Assembly: GCA_947683625.1 (NCBI GenBank)
Contig: CANTUR010000043.1
Location: 1,240,001-1,304,000 of the forward strand
Direction: 5' to 3'
Length of the DNA: 64,000 nucleotides
Source: Mallotus nudiflorus
Taxonomy: Eukaryota > Streptophyta > Magnoliopsida > Malpighiales > Euphorbiaceae
The position numbers and the translations under genes are program-made. Within the stretch, counting starts at the first letter, position 1; each line of letters begins with the position of its first letter. The notes under the pieces are model-generated. The model was given only the letters and a program-made list of their open reading frames with translations, did not search any database and was not told the origin of the DNA. Shown piece by piece: positions 23,922 to 35,693 of this stretch.

Positions 23922-24675
23922 CTAGCTCTTCTTATTTGCTTCAAAATAAGATAACCAAGAGCTAAACACAACCAAATTGAATTTCAAGTATTGTTACTTG
24001 TTGGGAACTTCGATTGATGACTCAAGGATGCAACTAAATCAATATTTCCTCCAAACTTATTCATGCAAAAAGTCAACCTAGTCATCAACAATGACATGTT
24101 CTCTCTTAAAAAAATAGCAATCCCTATAAAGACATGACCCTAGAGTGACAATTCACAATTGGTTAGCAATACTTTTGATTATTTAAAGAAAAATAAAAAT
24201 ATGTCCAAGATCATCATAATAGAATGCATGTCGCAAAAAAACATCACAACCTATCTAAGCAAATAAAATTTTATCAAATATAATATTTAGAGAACCATAC
24301 TTGTGGAGTTCATTGGCTTGTGTTCATCTTGAAGATGTGCCATATTTACACTAATAGATGCATTATGAGTTGTTGTATTGGCACATAAAATAGTTTGAGG
24401 GCATGCAATCTCTAATTCAGCTTTGATAGCTTCAATGACATCAAATCCTCTTATAGAATTATTATTGTTGATTAAAACTCTCTCCCCTAAAGATTAATCA
24501 ATAAGACTGAGCTGTCATAACCTAGAAATACAAATTCCATAGTTTGTAATTAAGTTTAGGATCTCCTTGATTTTTACGATATTGCATGCACATGCATATC
24601 TATTAAGATGAATGAGTAAGGGCATCGCTTATAAATAATGTTGATTCATAACTCAAACTAGTTCAAGAATGATAA
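23922..24675 (+). other. Interior of the pol-less element, no coding sequence seen
   Basis: About 750 bp, AT-rich, with short open frames only. No gag-like or zinc-knuckle sequence is apparent. It ends where the minus-strand LTR begins (TGTCACAATCC at 24676). Confidence 0.55.
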
Positions 24676-25138
24676 TGTCACAATCCAAAACTGGGAGTCA
24701 TGATCGGCGCTAGGGAATGGGAATTCTTTCAAATTCGAAACCCGTAGTAAGCCTTAAAAGATAAAAGCATGCAATAATTAAAATCAAATATGCTCCATAA
24801 TTAAAATCTCAAACCAATATATTAAAAATAAACTTTTTGTCATGTCATAAAATAAAATATATAATACAATATTTAGAGAAAGGCCTCTGAATTCATAACC
24901 AACATACAACAAATACCAAATACAACTCACTACTGCTATTTTTTAGAGTACAAATAAAACTAAGTAAGCAGTTTACATAAACAAGTTTGGGTTGAAGAAA
25001 TCCAGCTGATGGGCCTACTGCTGAGATCTGAAGAAGAATCTCCTAAAAAATCAACTGAAAGGAGTCAGACCTCACTTGGTGAATTGATATAATATATATA
25101 CATGCATATCTTAATGTCATATGCAAGCACTCATTCGT

Positions 25139-28100
25139 TGTCACGACCCAAAACAGGGGCCATGACCGGCGCTAGGGAACGGGAATTCTTTCGAATCCGG
25201 AACCCGTAGCAAGCCTAAAAATAAAATAAATATGCAATAATAACCATAAAAATATAATATGCAGCGGAAAATAAAAATCATAAATATTACAATATCATCC
25301 ATAACAACTGGATATAATTCAAAACTCATCACATCACATATATAATCTCATAAATGTATAATCTTTATACAAATCCAGTTTCAACATAAAACATCTCTTT
25401 AAAATAAAGTACATAAAATCCAAAACTTTAATTTACAACTACTGCAGTGTCTAGATAAAATAAATAAGACTCAAGTATATAATTTACATAAAGAAGCCGG
25501 GGCGGAAGAAATCCGGCGTATCGACCTGCTACTGAGGTCTGAGGAAGTTGACTCTCCTGAAAAATAGTCAACGGAGGGGAGTCAGACCTCACTGAGTGAA
25601 TTACTATAGTATATATACATACACTCTAAGTGATAATGCATACAGTCAACAGTATATGAGTAATATGTATATATACAGGCAAGTTCATACAGATGCAGAA
25701 AAATCATTTTATATATTTTGTCTGAAAATCAACTTTTATGAAGGATCACATAGAACCCTAGAATATCGCAACCTCAGAAAAATAGTGTTAAACAACACTC
25801 TAGCCATACAGGCTCACTGATTCCAAATATATCCACTTAATCCATATGGACAGTAGACTGGCCCCGAGACACTAAGTCAACCGAGCTCCAGCAGTCTGAC
25901 TGCCAGTGTGATTGGCCCCGAGACACTTGGTCAACCGAGCTCCAGCAATCACACCCACAAACCACATCTCACACATATCAATAATCATAATCAATTCAAT
26001 ATCCACAAATAGTTAGTATATAGCCTAAAACTATAGGCGTACCGGTACGTACTCGGTCCTAGTGCTGCCCACTAGGTAGCACGTTCTATTGATATCCTTC
26101 AGTCTTAAATATAAAACATTCATTCACAAAAATAAATGATGCATGGATATAAATGAAATAGCAATATAAACCATATATATACCGAAAATATACCAAAATA
26201 AACCAGGTATATTTTGAGTATATATATGTCAAATAAATCCAATCAAATCATGAATTAAACTAAAAATATATTTAAAAACATTTTAAATATATTTTATTAA
26301 TAAAACATGTATATAATTTATTATATACCAAAAATATACCAAAAATATACTTGAATATAAATCATGTTATTTATGCATATTTAGTCAAAATAAAACATGC
26401 ATTTTCTAAATCATGCATCCTAAGCATATATATATAATATAGTAACTCACCTAATGCGCTCCACGAGACGGGTCCGACGGGCCTGGTCCACTAACCCTCG
26501 GTCTCGGCGCAACTAAACAAGAAATAATTAATCGACATCAGAATAACCCTAACAGAAATCCTAGAATTCAATCTAGAGTATTAAAATACGGAAACAGAAT
26601 TAGGGTTCGACTGGATATCACGTTTTACGAGAATTCTACCGAAAATCCGGCAGAACCTCCCCTGTAAAACGGACATCTCTCTACTCAAAAGAGTAGAGCC
26701 GACCCTGCAAAGAAACACACTTCAAAAATAAACACCACAATCAATCACAACCCCTCGATCGGACTCCAGACTACAATCTGTCGACCGGGGTCCACAAACA
26801 CAGAATATATTCCAGATATACCAAAAATATCCTTAAATCATAAAAATACATTTCATACGTAGAAATTACATAATAAATCTTGAAACACTGTAAAAATCGA
26901 TTAAAACTCATTTTATTAGAAAAACCGTATATTATATATATAATTGAAAATAATTCCTGGAAAATAGTTTTAATTAGTTAAAAATACTAAATATTTTATA
27001 GAAATCATTTTTATACCTTAAATAAATATTAAAACCAATTAAATTACATTTTTAGACAATTTAGGGTAAAATTACCAAAATACCCCTATATATATATATA
27101 TACCTAAATTACTTCAAAAATTCACCAAAAATCATACAATTATCCAAAATTAATTTTCTCAACATATTTATCAATAATATCAATAATTAAACTCAATTAA
27201 CCAATTAAATTCAATTTAAAACACAATTAACTTAATTTTCCAAAATCACCTAAACTTCAATAATTAAAAATAAATACTTAGAAATTCATAAAAATTCCAA
27301 ATAATCTATAATTCATTTCAACACCTAATTCAACCATAAACTCCAATTTCATAATTTAAATAATTAATTTCCGAAAATTAGAAAATAATATTAAAATATT
27401 CAAAAATACCCAAAAATCCAAACAATCTCCAAAAATTCTACAAAAATTCATACATGAAGATTAAGCTACCAGGAACAACATTTGTGAAGGAAGTTTCCAT
27501 GAATCATCAAAATCGAAGCTCAAAAAAATCAAAAACCAAAAGAGGCTGAAAACTTCAAATCAAAACCTAAGCAATTCTAGACCATTTTAGCTCAAACCAA
27601 AGCTAGAATAACACTCACCGGAGCTCAAGGAGAAGATAGAGACCGGCGGTGTCGAAAACGGTGGCCGGAGGAGGGAGAAACGGTGGTGAGAAGAATGGTG
27701 GTGGTGTCGGGCACCCACGGGAGAAGAAGAAGAAGAAGAAGAAAAAGAAAAAGAAAGAAAAGGAAAGAGAAAGAAAAAGAAAAAGAAAGAAAAAGGAAAA
27801 GAAAAAAGAAAAAAAAAATAAATAAATAAAAAAATAAAAAAATAAAATATTAATAAATAAATAATAATAAAATAATAAATTTTAATAATTTAATAATAAA
27901 TAAATAATAAAATATTAGGGTAATAATAAACCCTAATTAAATAAATATACACACACAGGCTTTATTTAATAATTTAAAAATATGTATGAGTTCATGCAAA
28001 CCCGTAAATACATTTAAAATAATTAATAATAAATTGTTTACGTGGAAATTTCCCCGAAAATGAAAGTCCCGGGAAAATTTTACGTAAAACACTGTATATA

Positions 28101-28232
28101 AGACACAGTAATTAAAATAGGTTTAAAATACATATTAACTCATAAAAATATCGTATAATGCATAAAAATTATTGACACTGTATATCCCGGTACAGTGTAA
28201 AAATATTTTAAAAAAAAACACGGGATATTACA
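25139..28232 (-). mobile_element. Solo LTR (3094 bp), nested
   Basis: Plus-strand ends are TGTCACGACCC and GGGATATTACA, flanked by TTCGT at 25134-25138 and 28233-28237. It is the best preserved minus-strand copy. On the minus strand: start TGTAATATCCCG, a purine/pyrimidine strand-biased tract (27721-27815), and a GC-rich leader-like part ending in CTCCGGTGAGTG (27619). The acceptor-like TTTCTTTGCAG is at about 26705-26715, the structured block at 26621-26698 and the tandem GAGCTCGGTTGAC repeat at 25847-25951. No internal domain, hence solo. Confidence 0.93.
26621..26698 (-). other. Conserved structured block of the LTR (best preserved copy)
   Basis: CGTTTTAC (26621-26628) and GTAAAACG (26664-26671) form an 8-bp perfect pairing. 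Between them, on the element's sense strand, TTCTGCCG pairs with CGGTAGAA with one G-U. Beside it CTCTACTC (26679-26686), AAAA, GAGTAGAG (26691-26698) is a perfect 8-bp hairpin. Confidence 0.65.
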
Positions 28233-31200
28233 TTCGTATATAATAAATACATATACAAGCATTTCACACAAATGCTAAAATCACATTATATATAAAATAC
28301 TAGAAAATCATTTATTTATGAAGGATCAAATAGAACCCTATTTAAACGCAACCTCGATCAACAATAACTCTCTAGCCATACAGAATCACTTAATTCCAAA
28401 TAAATTCACTTATTCCATATGGATAGTAGACTGGTCCCGAGACACTAAGTCAACTAAGCTCCAATAATCTGACTGTCAATGTGATTGGCCCCAAGACACT
28501 AAGTCAACTGAGCTTCAGCAACCACACTATCAATCACATCACATCTCAATTAATCAATCAATCAATCATATCATAATTACCACAAGTAATTCTCACTCAA
28601 CCCTAAATCTATCACACCGGTACGTATACGGTCCTAGTACTGCCCACTAGGTAGCACGTTTTATTGATATCCTTCATTTAAATAAAACATTCATATGGGA
28701 AAATAAATAATGCAGAATACATTCATAATAATAAAATAAACCATATATACCAGAAATATACCTAAAATAAACTAAGTATATTTCGAGTATATATATGTCA
28801 AATAAATTCAAATCAACCATGAAATATACCAAAAATAAACCAATAATATATTAAAAACATGCTAAGTATATATCGAAAGTAAAACATGCATTTATTTAGA
28901 AATATATCAAAAATATACTAAAAATATATATAAAGTATACTTAAGCATTTAATGAAACACTTTATGAACAAATACAAATCAAAACATGTATATTCTAAAA
29001 CATGTAACCTAAGTGCGATGTATATATAAAATAACAACTCACAAGTTTGCGCTCCTCGAGATTGGTTCGACGGGTCCGGTCCACTAGACCTCGGTCTCGG
29101 TCTCGGTCTCGGCGCAACTAAACAATAAAATAATAACAACAATAAGAATAAAGCTAACTGGATGTTCTAAGAATTTCAAAAAGAAAACTCTAACGAAGGA
29201 TTGAAAACTCAGACAAACATAGAATTTCAGAATCGACCCAATGTCACGTTTTACAAGAATTCTACCAAAAATTCGGCAGAGCTTCCTCTGTAAAATGGAC
29301 ATCTCTCTACTAAAAAGTAGAGTTGATCCTGCAAGAAAATACACTTCTAGAAACAGAACACTTAACACCTTCGGTTGGGACTCCGAAGACCACGATTCTC
29401 CCAACCGAAGACCACAATTCACCAAAAAATCAAATAATACAATAAATACATCAAAAATTAATAATTTCCACAAATATCCTCAAAATATCAAAATATAACA
29501 TATTTAACATTAAAACACTCAAAATAATTATTTTCACAAAAATTTAAATTAAAAATCCCAAAATAATAATATAATATTATTAAAAATCAAATTTCTCGAT
29601 AATTCAATATAAAATAGTAAAAATTCACTTTATGTATTTAAATAACTAAAATAGCCTAAATATATACTAAAAGTAATTAAAACCCATTTAATTACCAATT
29701 TAGTAAAATAATATATTATTTGAAAATAATTTTCAAAAATTAGTATTAATTAGTTAAAATTAGTAAATAATTTATAAAAATCATTTTAATACCTTAAATA
29801 ATTATAAAACCAATTAAAACATAATATTTAACTATAAATTTAACAAAATTACACAATTACCCTAATAATTCAAAATACACACTTAATACTAAATAATTTC
29901 CTAAAAAATTATATAAAATCATTAAAATTATTTTATCAACATATAATATACTAATATCAACTAAAACACATATTTAACCAATAATTTCAACAAAAATACA
30001 CATTTAACCTAATTATCCAAAATTTATATAAACTAAAAATATTCATAAAAATTATATAATATTCTCAAAAATTAATTTCTCAACACTAAAATTAATATCA
30101 ACCTAATATAACACCAAATCAACCAATTTTATAATTAAATAAATTAATTTACAAAAATTAAATAAATAATAATCAAATAATCAAAAATTGATCAAAAATA
30201 AAATAAATTCCAAAAATTAAAAAAATATATATATATTCATGAAGATTAAGCTACAAGAATCAAAGTTTCTTAAGGGATTTTGCATAAATCAATAAAAAAT
30301 CAAATCAAAAAAAATAAAAAAAAATAGGTCAAAACCGAAAAGTCAAGAAAACTCCTAAACGATCAAGTTTAAGCTCAAACAAAGCTTGGATTCCAGATCA
30401 CTAGAGCTCAAAGAGTCCAAAAAGACCAGCGGAGCTCGAAATGGTGGCCAGAAAATGATCGACAGCAAGGGGAACTTGTTGCCGCTGGCTATTGCCTTTT
30501 TTATTGCTACCAACGACCAGAGGAGAGGAAGAAGAAGGCAGCGACGAGGCTGGAAGGAGGTAGTGGTCGGCCGAAAGTAATGGAGGCACATCGATGGTAG
30601 AGGACGGGATGGCAACGCGTGGAGGAGGAAGGTGAGTTTTGTGTGTGCATGTTTGTTTCTTGTTAATGTATATATATATATAATAATACTTTATATTATA
30701 ATATTATTCTATATTAAATCAATCTCCACCACACAATATAAATATCCCAATATATATATATATAACACACACATACATTAACATATATACATAAAATAAC
30801 AATAAATGATAATGATAATACAAATAATGTAATTTAATAAAAATAATAATAGAAATAATAATACACTAAATTAATATTATTAGAATAATGCAATCCGAAA
30901 TAATAAATATCAATAACGCAAATTAAATGTTTACAGTAATAAGTTTCAAAAATAAAATATTTACATAGAAAATATAATTTAATATAAATAATAATTATTA
31001 ACCACAAAATAATAAAATAAATAAATATAACTTTTTAATTTATTAATACTGCATATCTCAATATATATTAAAGTAATTTAAAAATTAGGGTTATTACAAA
31101 TAGCTAGCATTAATCCTTCAAGGAATCTTAATTACAATAAGAATATTATGCCTAGTATAAAGTAAAAACAAAGTGTAGTAGCGACTACCTACAATGAGGA

Positions 31201-32398
31201 AAGTTGGAGAGTATAATTCGTAATGTTTGTACAATGGTTTGTGCAAAGACTATAGTATTACTTGGATGAAGGACACACAGGTGCTTACTTATCAAATATA
31301 TAGGTATCAAAAGGTAGAGAAGGTTCATCGTGCTGAGTAAGGTGTCAAAATAGGTCATGTTCGCGTCAGGTTAACCCACTTTGGTGACACGATTAAGATC
31401 AACATGAACATGACTCATTTATTAATCGTTTTAAATATTTCAATCCTAACATGATACAAATATTAAATGAGTTACACAAACACAACAAGTGTAATCCATT
31501 TATTTGAATAGGTAATGCGGGTCATAAAATATAATACGACCTATTTAACCTATACAACATTTATAATATATAAAAATACTATTTTTCATTAAAAAAATCT
31601 AAAATAATGTCTATAATTAAACAATTTGCATAATACATTATGTTGGCTTTTTTTTCTAGTTTTAAGTAAATGTAAGCGTGCTAGAGGAATTTAATCCTCA
31701 AAATATACTGACTTCTTTCAGACGAAATGTGAGTCCCCAAACTCCTTTACCATAATTTATTTAGATTTTAAGCAAATGATGTAGATTGATAATAAAAGAA
31801 ACTATTGGAAAAAGGAAATTGTATTAATTTTTAGGACTTAATACAATATAAAAGATGAGTAAAAGAAAATAATGTTGTTGACATACTAAGAAAAATGATA
31901 GTAGCTGCAAATGATTTGCTTGGAATTTTGATTGGTTGAAAATGATTATTGATTAATTGTTGATGATTGTAGATGCCCTCTTCTAATCATTCTCTGCCTT
32001 TTTATACTGCTAGAATTTATTTTCCCAAATAAATGTCACAACTTAAGAGTCTTCCATTTTAGGAGAATAAATTTACATAAATTTTGCAACTCTAGTGACG
32101 CCCCTTTTTCTCTAAGTTGTCTATGAACAGTCTTTAGAATTTTCTCTCTTCAGTAGCCTTCCTCATTAAGCTTTCCATGAACTGGGCTTCATCATCTTTA
32201 TTTTGGGCTTTTAATTTTTAATCAATTTTAAATTTAATGGGCTCAAACAATGCCCCCCCACATGTAGTTAGCTCCGGCCAAGCCTAATGCTAATTAACAT
32301 GTAGACAAGCCCATTTCACATGGCCCATATCCATTTATCAGCATGAAATATGAATTTTTGCACCCAACTTTACCTTCTTCCTTCACTTCCTTTGTTTC

Positions 32399-32734
32399 AT
32401 GCCTAGACCAAAGGTAAAATTTGGTGAGCTAGACGAATATTACTGGAGAGTAATTGCCCCTTGCGACGCTCAACGAAGCCAAGAAGAGTGGGAATGTGGA
32501 AAAGCCCATCAGGACCATCTAAACAGACTGTGGGAAAGACATGAATGGGTTAGACAACACTATAGTCTTGAGACTCCTTCATCTTTTTCACAAGAATCTT
32601 TCCTTAAATCACCAAAAAAAAATTCAAATTCTCTAAATCAAAATTCAAATCTTCCAATTAATGAGCATTTAACTCCTTGCAACCATCATCCTTCAAATTC
32701 TCCAAATATTCATAAAAAAATTAAATTCAAATGA
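32399..32734 (+). CDS. Unrecognised 111-codon open frame inside the pol-less element
   Basis: Begins MPRPKVKFGELDEYYWRV, is rich in charged and aromatic residues for about 60 residues (QEEWECGK, then LWERHEWVRQHY) and then becomes Ser/Asn/Lys-rich. I do not recognise a family. The first half has balanced codon use compared with the AT-rich surroundings, which suggests it once coded for something. The low-complexity C-terminal half looks like read-through into non-coding DNA. Further coding-like sequence (QQLVDVEQALQATVNARQT at about 33050-33115) may belong to the same decayed gene. It could be a decayed gag or accessory gene of the retroelement, or captured sequence. No function is claimed. 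Confidence 0.3.
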   Translation: MPRPKVKFGELDEYYWRVIAPCDAQRSQEEWECGKAHQDHLNRLWERHEWVRQHYSLETPSSFSQESFLKSPKKNSNSLNQNSNLPINEHLTPCNHHPSNSPNIHKKIKFK

Positions 32735-34429
32735 ATTAAATCCCTAAGAAAAATCTTTTCAAAATTTGTTTGCCTAAGAACCCAATGCTTTAAAAATATT
32801 ATCTCCAAAACATTCTCCTCTCTTTAAAAATATTATCTCCAAAACATTCTCCTCTAATTTCTCTTTCAAATCAATGCTCAAAATCTTCATTTAAAAATTC
32901 TCCCAAAAATTCCCAATTTAAAAAAACCCTAAATTCTAATTTTCCTAAATATTTTCCTTCTTTTTCTTCTTCTTCTCTTTTCCCTTTTTTTTCCACTTCT
33001 TTTCCTTATTTTTCTTTTTCTTCCCTTCTAGTCACCTTTTCTCCCTTCAGACAGCAGCTCGTCGACGTTGAGCAAGCCTTACAAGCCACCGTTAATGCTA
33101 GGCAGACTGATATTGATAACTCTTTATATAATATTGATAAATTTTTATTAACTCATTCTAGCATGGTCATGCATTTCTCTTCAGTCTAACTTATCGAAGG
33201 GCCCACAGATATCTTCTAACAAATGATGGATAAATTTCATCTCAATCACTCGCATTCCTTACATAACTCATTCTGTATCCAATCACAACCTATTTTAAAT
33301 GATATAAGAATGTGTCAAAATATAGAAATTATTATATAGGAAACTATGGTGATTTTAGGTTAGATGACTAAAATAATACTACTATGATCATAATCACTTA
33401 TGACAAATATCCATGTAGTATTCTCATAGTAGATCGATCCAGTACATCATTTCTCAAATATGTACCTATAAATTCGCTTAATATCTCATATACATTATTA
33501 GTAAAACATAATCATCAATCAATATCATACTAATCTTTTATTCATTATTGTTCCAATGATAATGACTAACTAAAGATAATTTAGAATGGAATTCAAGTAT
33601 CACCTAAGAGATTTATTATCAAGTCACATACTTAATAACTTTAGGTAGAATTAACTATTCAAGAAACTTATTAAAATTAACTAGTAATTATGAATATGCC
33701 TCTTTATTAATAAATGAAATATGACAATATCAAAATAGGGTCATTACATTATTGGCCTACGGCATATCACTAACAAAGAGAACATATATTCTAACACTTG
33801 GGATCAAAAGTTAGTCGTATAGAAGGCTCCAAATATTACACATAATATGCTAGGAAAGAAATAACATGATGCAACGTAGGAGCCTTTAATAAAGGGACAT
33901 TCCAATAATTTTAAAGTTATACACTGGTGAATGAATATCCGTTTATAGGTAGTTGGACTCAACATACAATAAATAAAAGACTGAACTATAACTTTCAACA
34001 TGGAAACCTTGATTTTAAATAACTCGACAATAACTAAGTAAGAATAACAAAAAAAATATTCGTTCACTCAAGAGTAGGACTCGAACTCACTACCAAATAA
34101 GATTTTTTCCTTAATTATTTTTTTATTTTTTAATTATTATTATTATTTAATTATTTATTTTTATAAGAGTAATTATAGTTTGTCATATAAGCATATTCAT
34201 ACATCTACATATAGATGCATACTTATAAAAATAAAGTTGCATTATCATCATCAATCATATTAATATATCTATGTGAATTCACTAAGACTCAATACTAATT
34301 GCTAAAAGAGATTCAATGATCCCAAAATTCTTATTTTTCTAGTTTGTTGCTACAGATAAAAGGTACCCATCATATAAGCATATATAAAGACTTAACACCC
34401 GCCAATAATCTACGTATGCTCATATCAAT

Positions 34430-34790
34430 ACTCAACACTATGCATAAAACTCACAAGCACTAGTGCTCGGACTCAAGACTGGCCTCCGCCTAGCCAACGC
34501 TTAGTACAACTCTCATCGGCACTTAGGGTGCTCAGTTCATCACCAGCACATCCAAAATTCACCAATACTCTACACGTACTTAATTCAAAATATGCTAGCA
34601 CTACGCGTGCTCAGCAAGCCAACATTTTAAGAGTGTTCGGCTCAAATATCACCAGCACTCATACATGCTTAAAGATCAAGTTTTAACAACACTTACACAT
34701 GATCGAAGACAATCAAATCTCAACAACATTCATACATGCTCAAAGATTAAGTCTCAACATCATTCATATGTGCTTGAAGACACAACGCCA
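34430..34790. repeat. Degenerate tandem repeats upstream of the PPT
   Basis: Roughly 35-45 bp units built on CAACACTCATACATGCTYAAAGA, diverged, about eight copies. Such arrays just upstream of the 3' LTR are known from Tat/Ogre-type elements. Confidence 0.6.
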
Positions 34791-34819
34791 TGAGTCCAAT
34801 CAAATATAAATATCCGAGC

Positions 34820-34838
34820 AACTTTTTGGGGGGACTAT
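34820..34838 (+). other. Polypurine tract of the pol-less element
   Basis: CTTTTTGGGGGGACTAT directly precedes the LTR start TGATACC. Confidence 0.8.
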
Positions 34839-35202
34839 TGATACCTCATATCATCATTCAGGCCTAATGAAGGCCCAAAACTCCAAAGTCTATCAAGAAA
34901 GTCTAAATCTATATAAGCAAAAGAAATCTATATCTTCCTCAACAAGGAAACTAATCCTGAAATGGCAAGAATAGGAGCCCTACTACAACTAGGTTTAAGC
35001 TACACACACCTATATAAATCCTTATATTCTCTCATATTTAATCATTCAACAGTCGTTCAATATTCATTCTATACTATTCAATAGATATTCTTTGTTTTCC
35101 TTTGACTTAAACGTTAGAATGTTTGAAGGGAAAAGCTCACAGATTCACCTAACTTTTCTTGTTTGTGCAGGTTTTACAACAATATTATTTTTGAAGTTAT
35201 CA
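34839..35202 (+). repeat. 3' LTR (364 bp) of the pol-less element
   Basis: Same length, ends and internal order as 23537-23900, followed directly by ATTAT matching the left duplication. Confidence 0.87.
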
Positions 35203-35207
35203 ATTAT

Positions 35208-35693
35208 AATTTTCATAATACATGTTAGTGAATTGTATTATTTAGTTTTCTACGTTGCCCTACAATTTTTATCAATATAATGGTAAGATTTGAATATAAA
35301 TAAATTGTATGTTAAATGTTAAAAAAAAATTGTATGTTAAGAAACATTTTTTTAAATGATATAAAATTTATTGTAAAAATTCATAATGATACTCGTGAGG
35401 ATAAGGCAGCTTAAGCTGCCACCTGTAACGATTCGAACCTCACAAGTTCCTCCTCCTCCTTTGGTAAAAAAAAAAAAGTCATAATGCCTGGATTCCAACT
35501 CTAGTAGATTCTCTTGGATTCAAACCTGCCCCACTTTCCTTTTTTTTTTTTTTTCTCACTCGTTGTGCCTCTCCTTAATTACATGCTTCAACCTTCCCTT
35601 TCAAACAAAATAGAAAAGAGTGAGTTTAAAGACATTTTTTTCGAGTCAAGTTCTTTTTTTTTTTTTAGTTAGATTATACTTAGAAGAGAAAAA
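35208..35693. other. Intergenic DNA upstream of the ACO pseudogene
   Basis: Holds a perfect 16-bp palindrome GGCAGCTTAAGCTGCC (about 35407-35422) closely followed by ACGATTCGAACCTC, a good match to a Pol III B box, and an A-run. This hints at a tRNA-derived SINE fragment. A T-run lies just before the pseudogene's first exon. No gene seen. Confidence 0.4.

Larger units (their letters stand above)
24676..31098 (-). mobile_element. Long LTR (probable solo) of the Tekay-like family, split by a second solo LTR
   Basis: Plus-strand left end TGTCACAATCC is a mutated TGTCACGACCC, and the right end GGGTTATTACA is a mutated GGGTCATTACA. Without the nested 25139-28232 insert and its duplication the LTR is about 3.3 kb, the size of the full copy at 59916-63199. 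No internal region is present. The flanks GATAA and AATAG do not form a clear duplication (3 of 5 match), so either the duplication has decayed or the ends were altered. The structured block is at 29247-29322. A GC-rich leader-like zone lies at about 30370-30640. Confidence 0.8.
31099..34838 (+). other. Interior of the pol-less element, right part
   Basis: 3.7 kb between the nested LTR and the 3' LTR. I see no RT, integrase or RNase H motif in any frame. One 111-codon open frame (32399-32734) is listed separately. GC is slightly higher around 32240-32560. From about 34430 to 34790 a degenerate tandem array repeats words like CACTCATACATGCTTAAAGA and CAACATTCATACATGCTCAA. Around 33710-33750, ATAGGGTCATTACATTATTGG resembles the end of another LTR, but I could not find its partner. 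Confidence 0.55.
23537..35202 (+). mobile_element. LTR retroelement without recognisable pol (LARD/Tat-like), carrying nested insertions
   Basis: Two LTRs of exactly 364 bp (23537-23900 and 34839-35202) both start TGATAC and end GTTATCA, and the whole is flanked by ATTAT (23532-23536 and 35203-35207). After the 5' LTR is AGTGGAGTTGTCTGTGGGAT, a decayed form of the GGCGCCGTCTGTGGGA primer site seen in Tat-type and related large derivatives. Before the 3' LTR is a classic PPT (CTTTTTGGGGGGACTAT). Removing the nested LTRs at 24676-31098 leaves about 4.5 kb of interior with no RT, integrase or RNase H. It is therefore probably a non-autonomous derivative mobilised in trans. The LTRs differ visibly, so the insertion is old. 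Confidence 0.85.

Noticed and set aside
30355..30615. 86-codon minus-strand and 64-codon plus-strand open frames
   Set aside because: They lie in the GC-rich leader-like part of an LTR. The equivalent part of other LTR copies is not open in the same frame.
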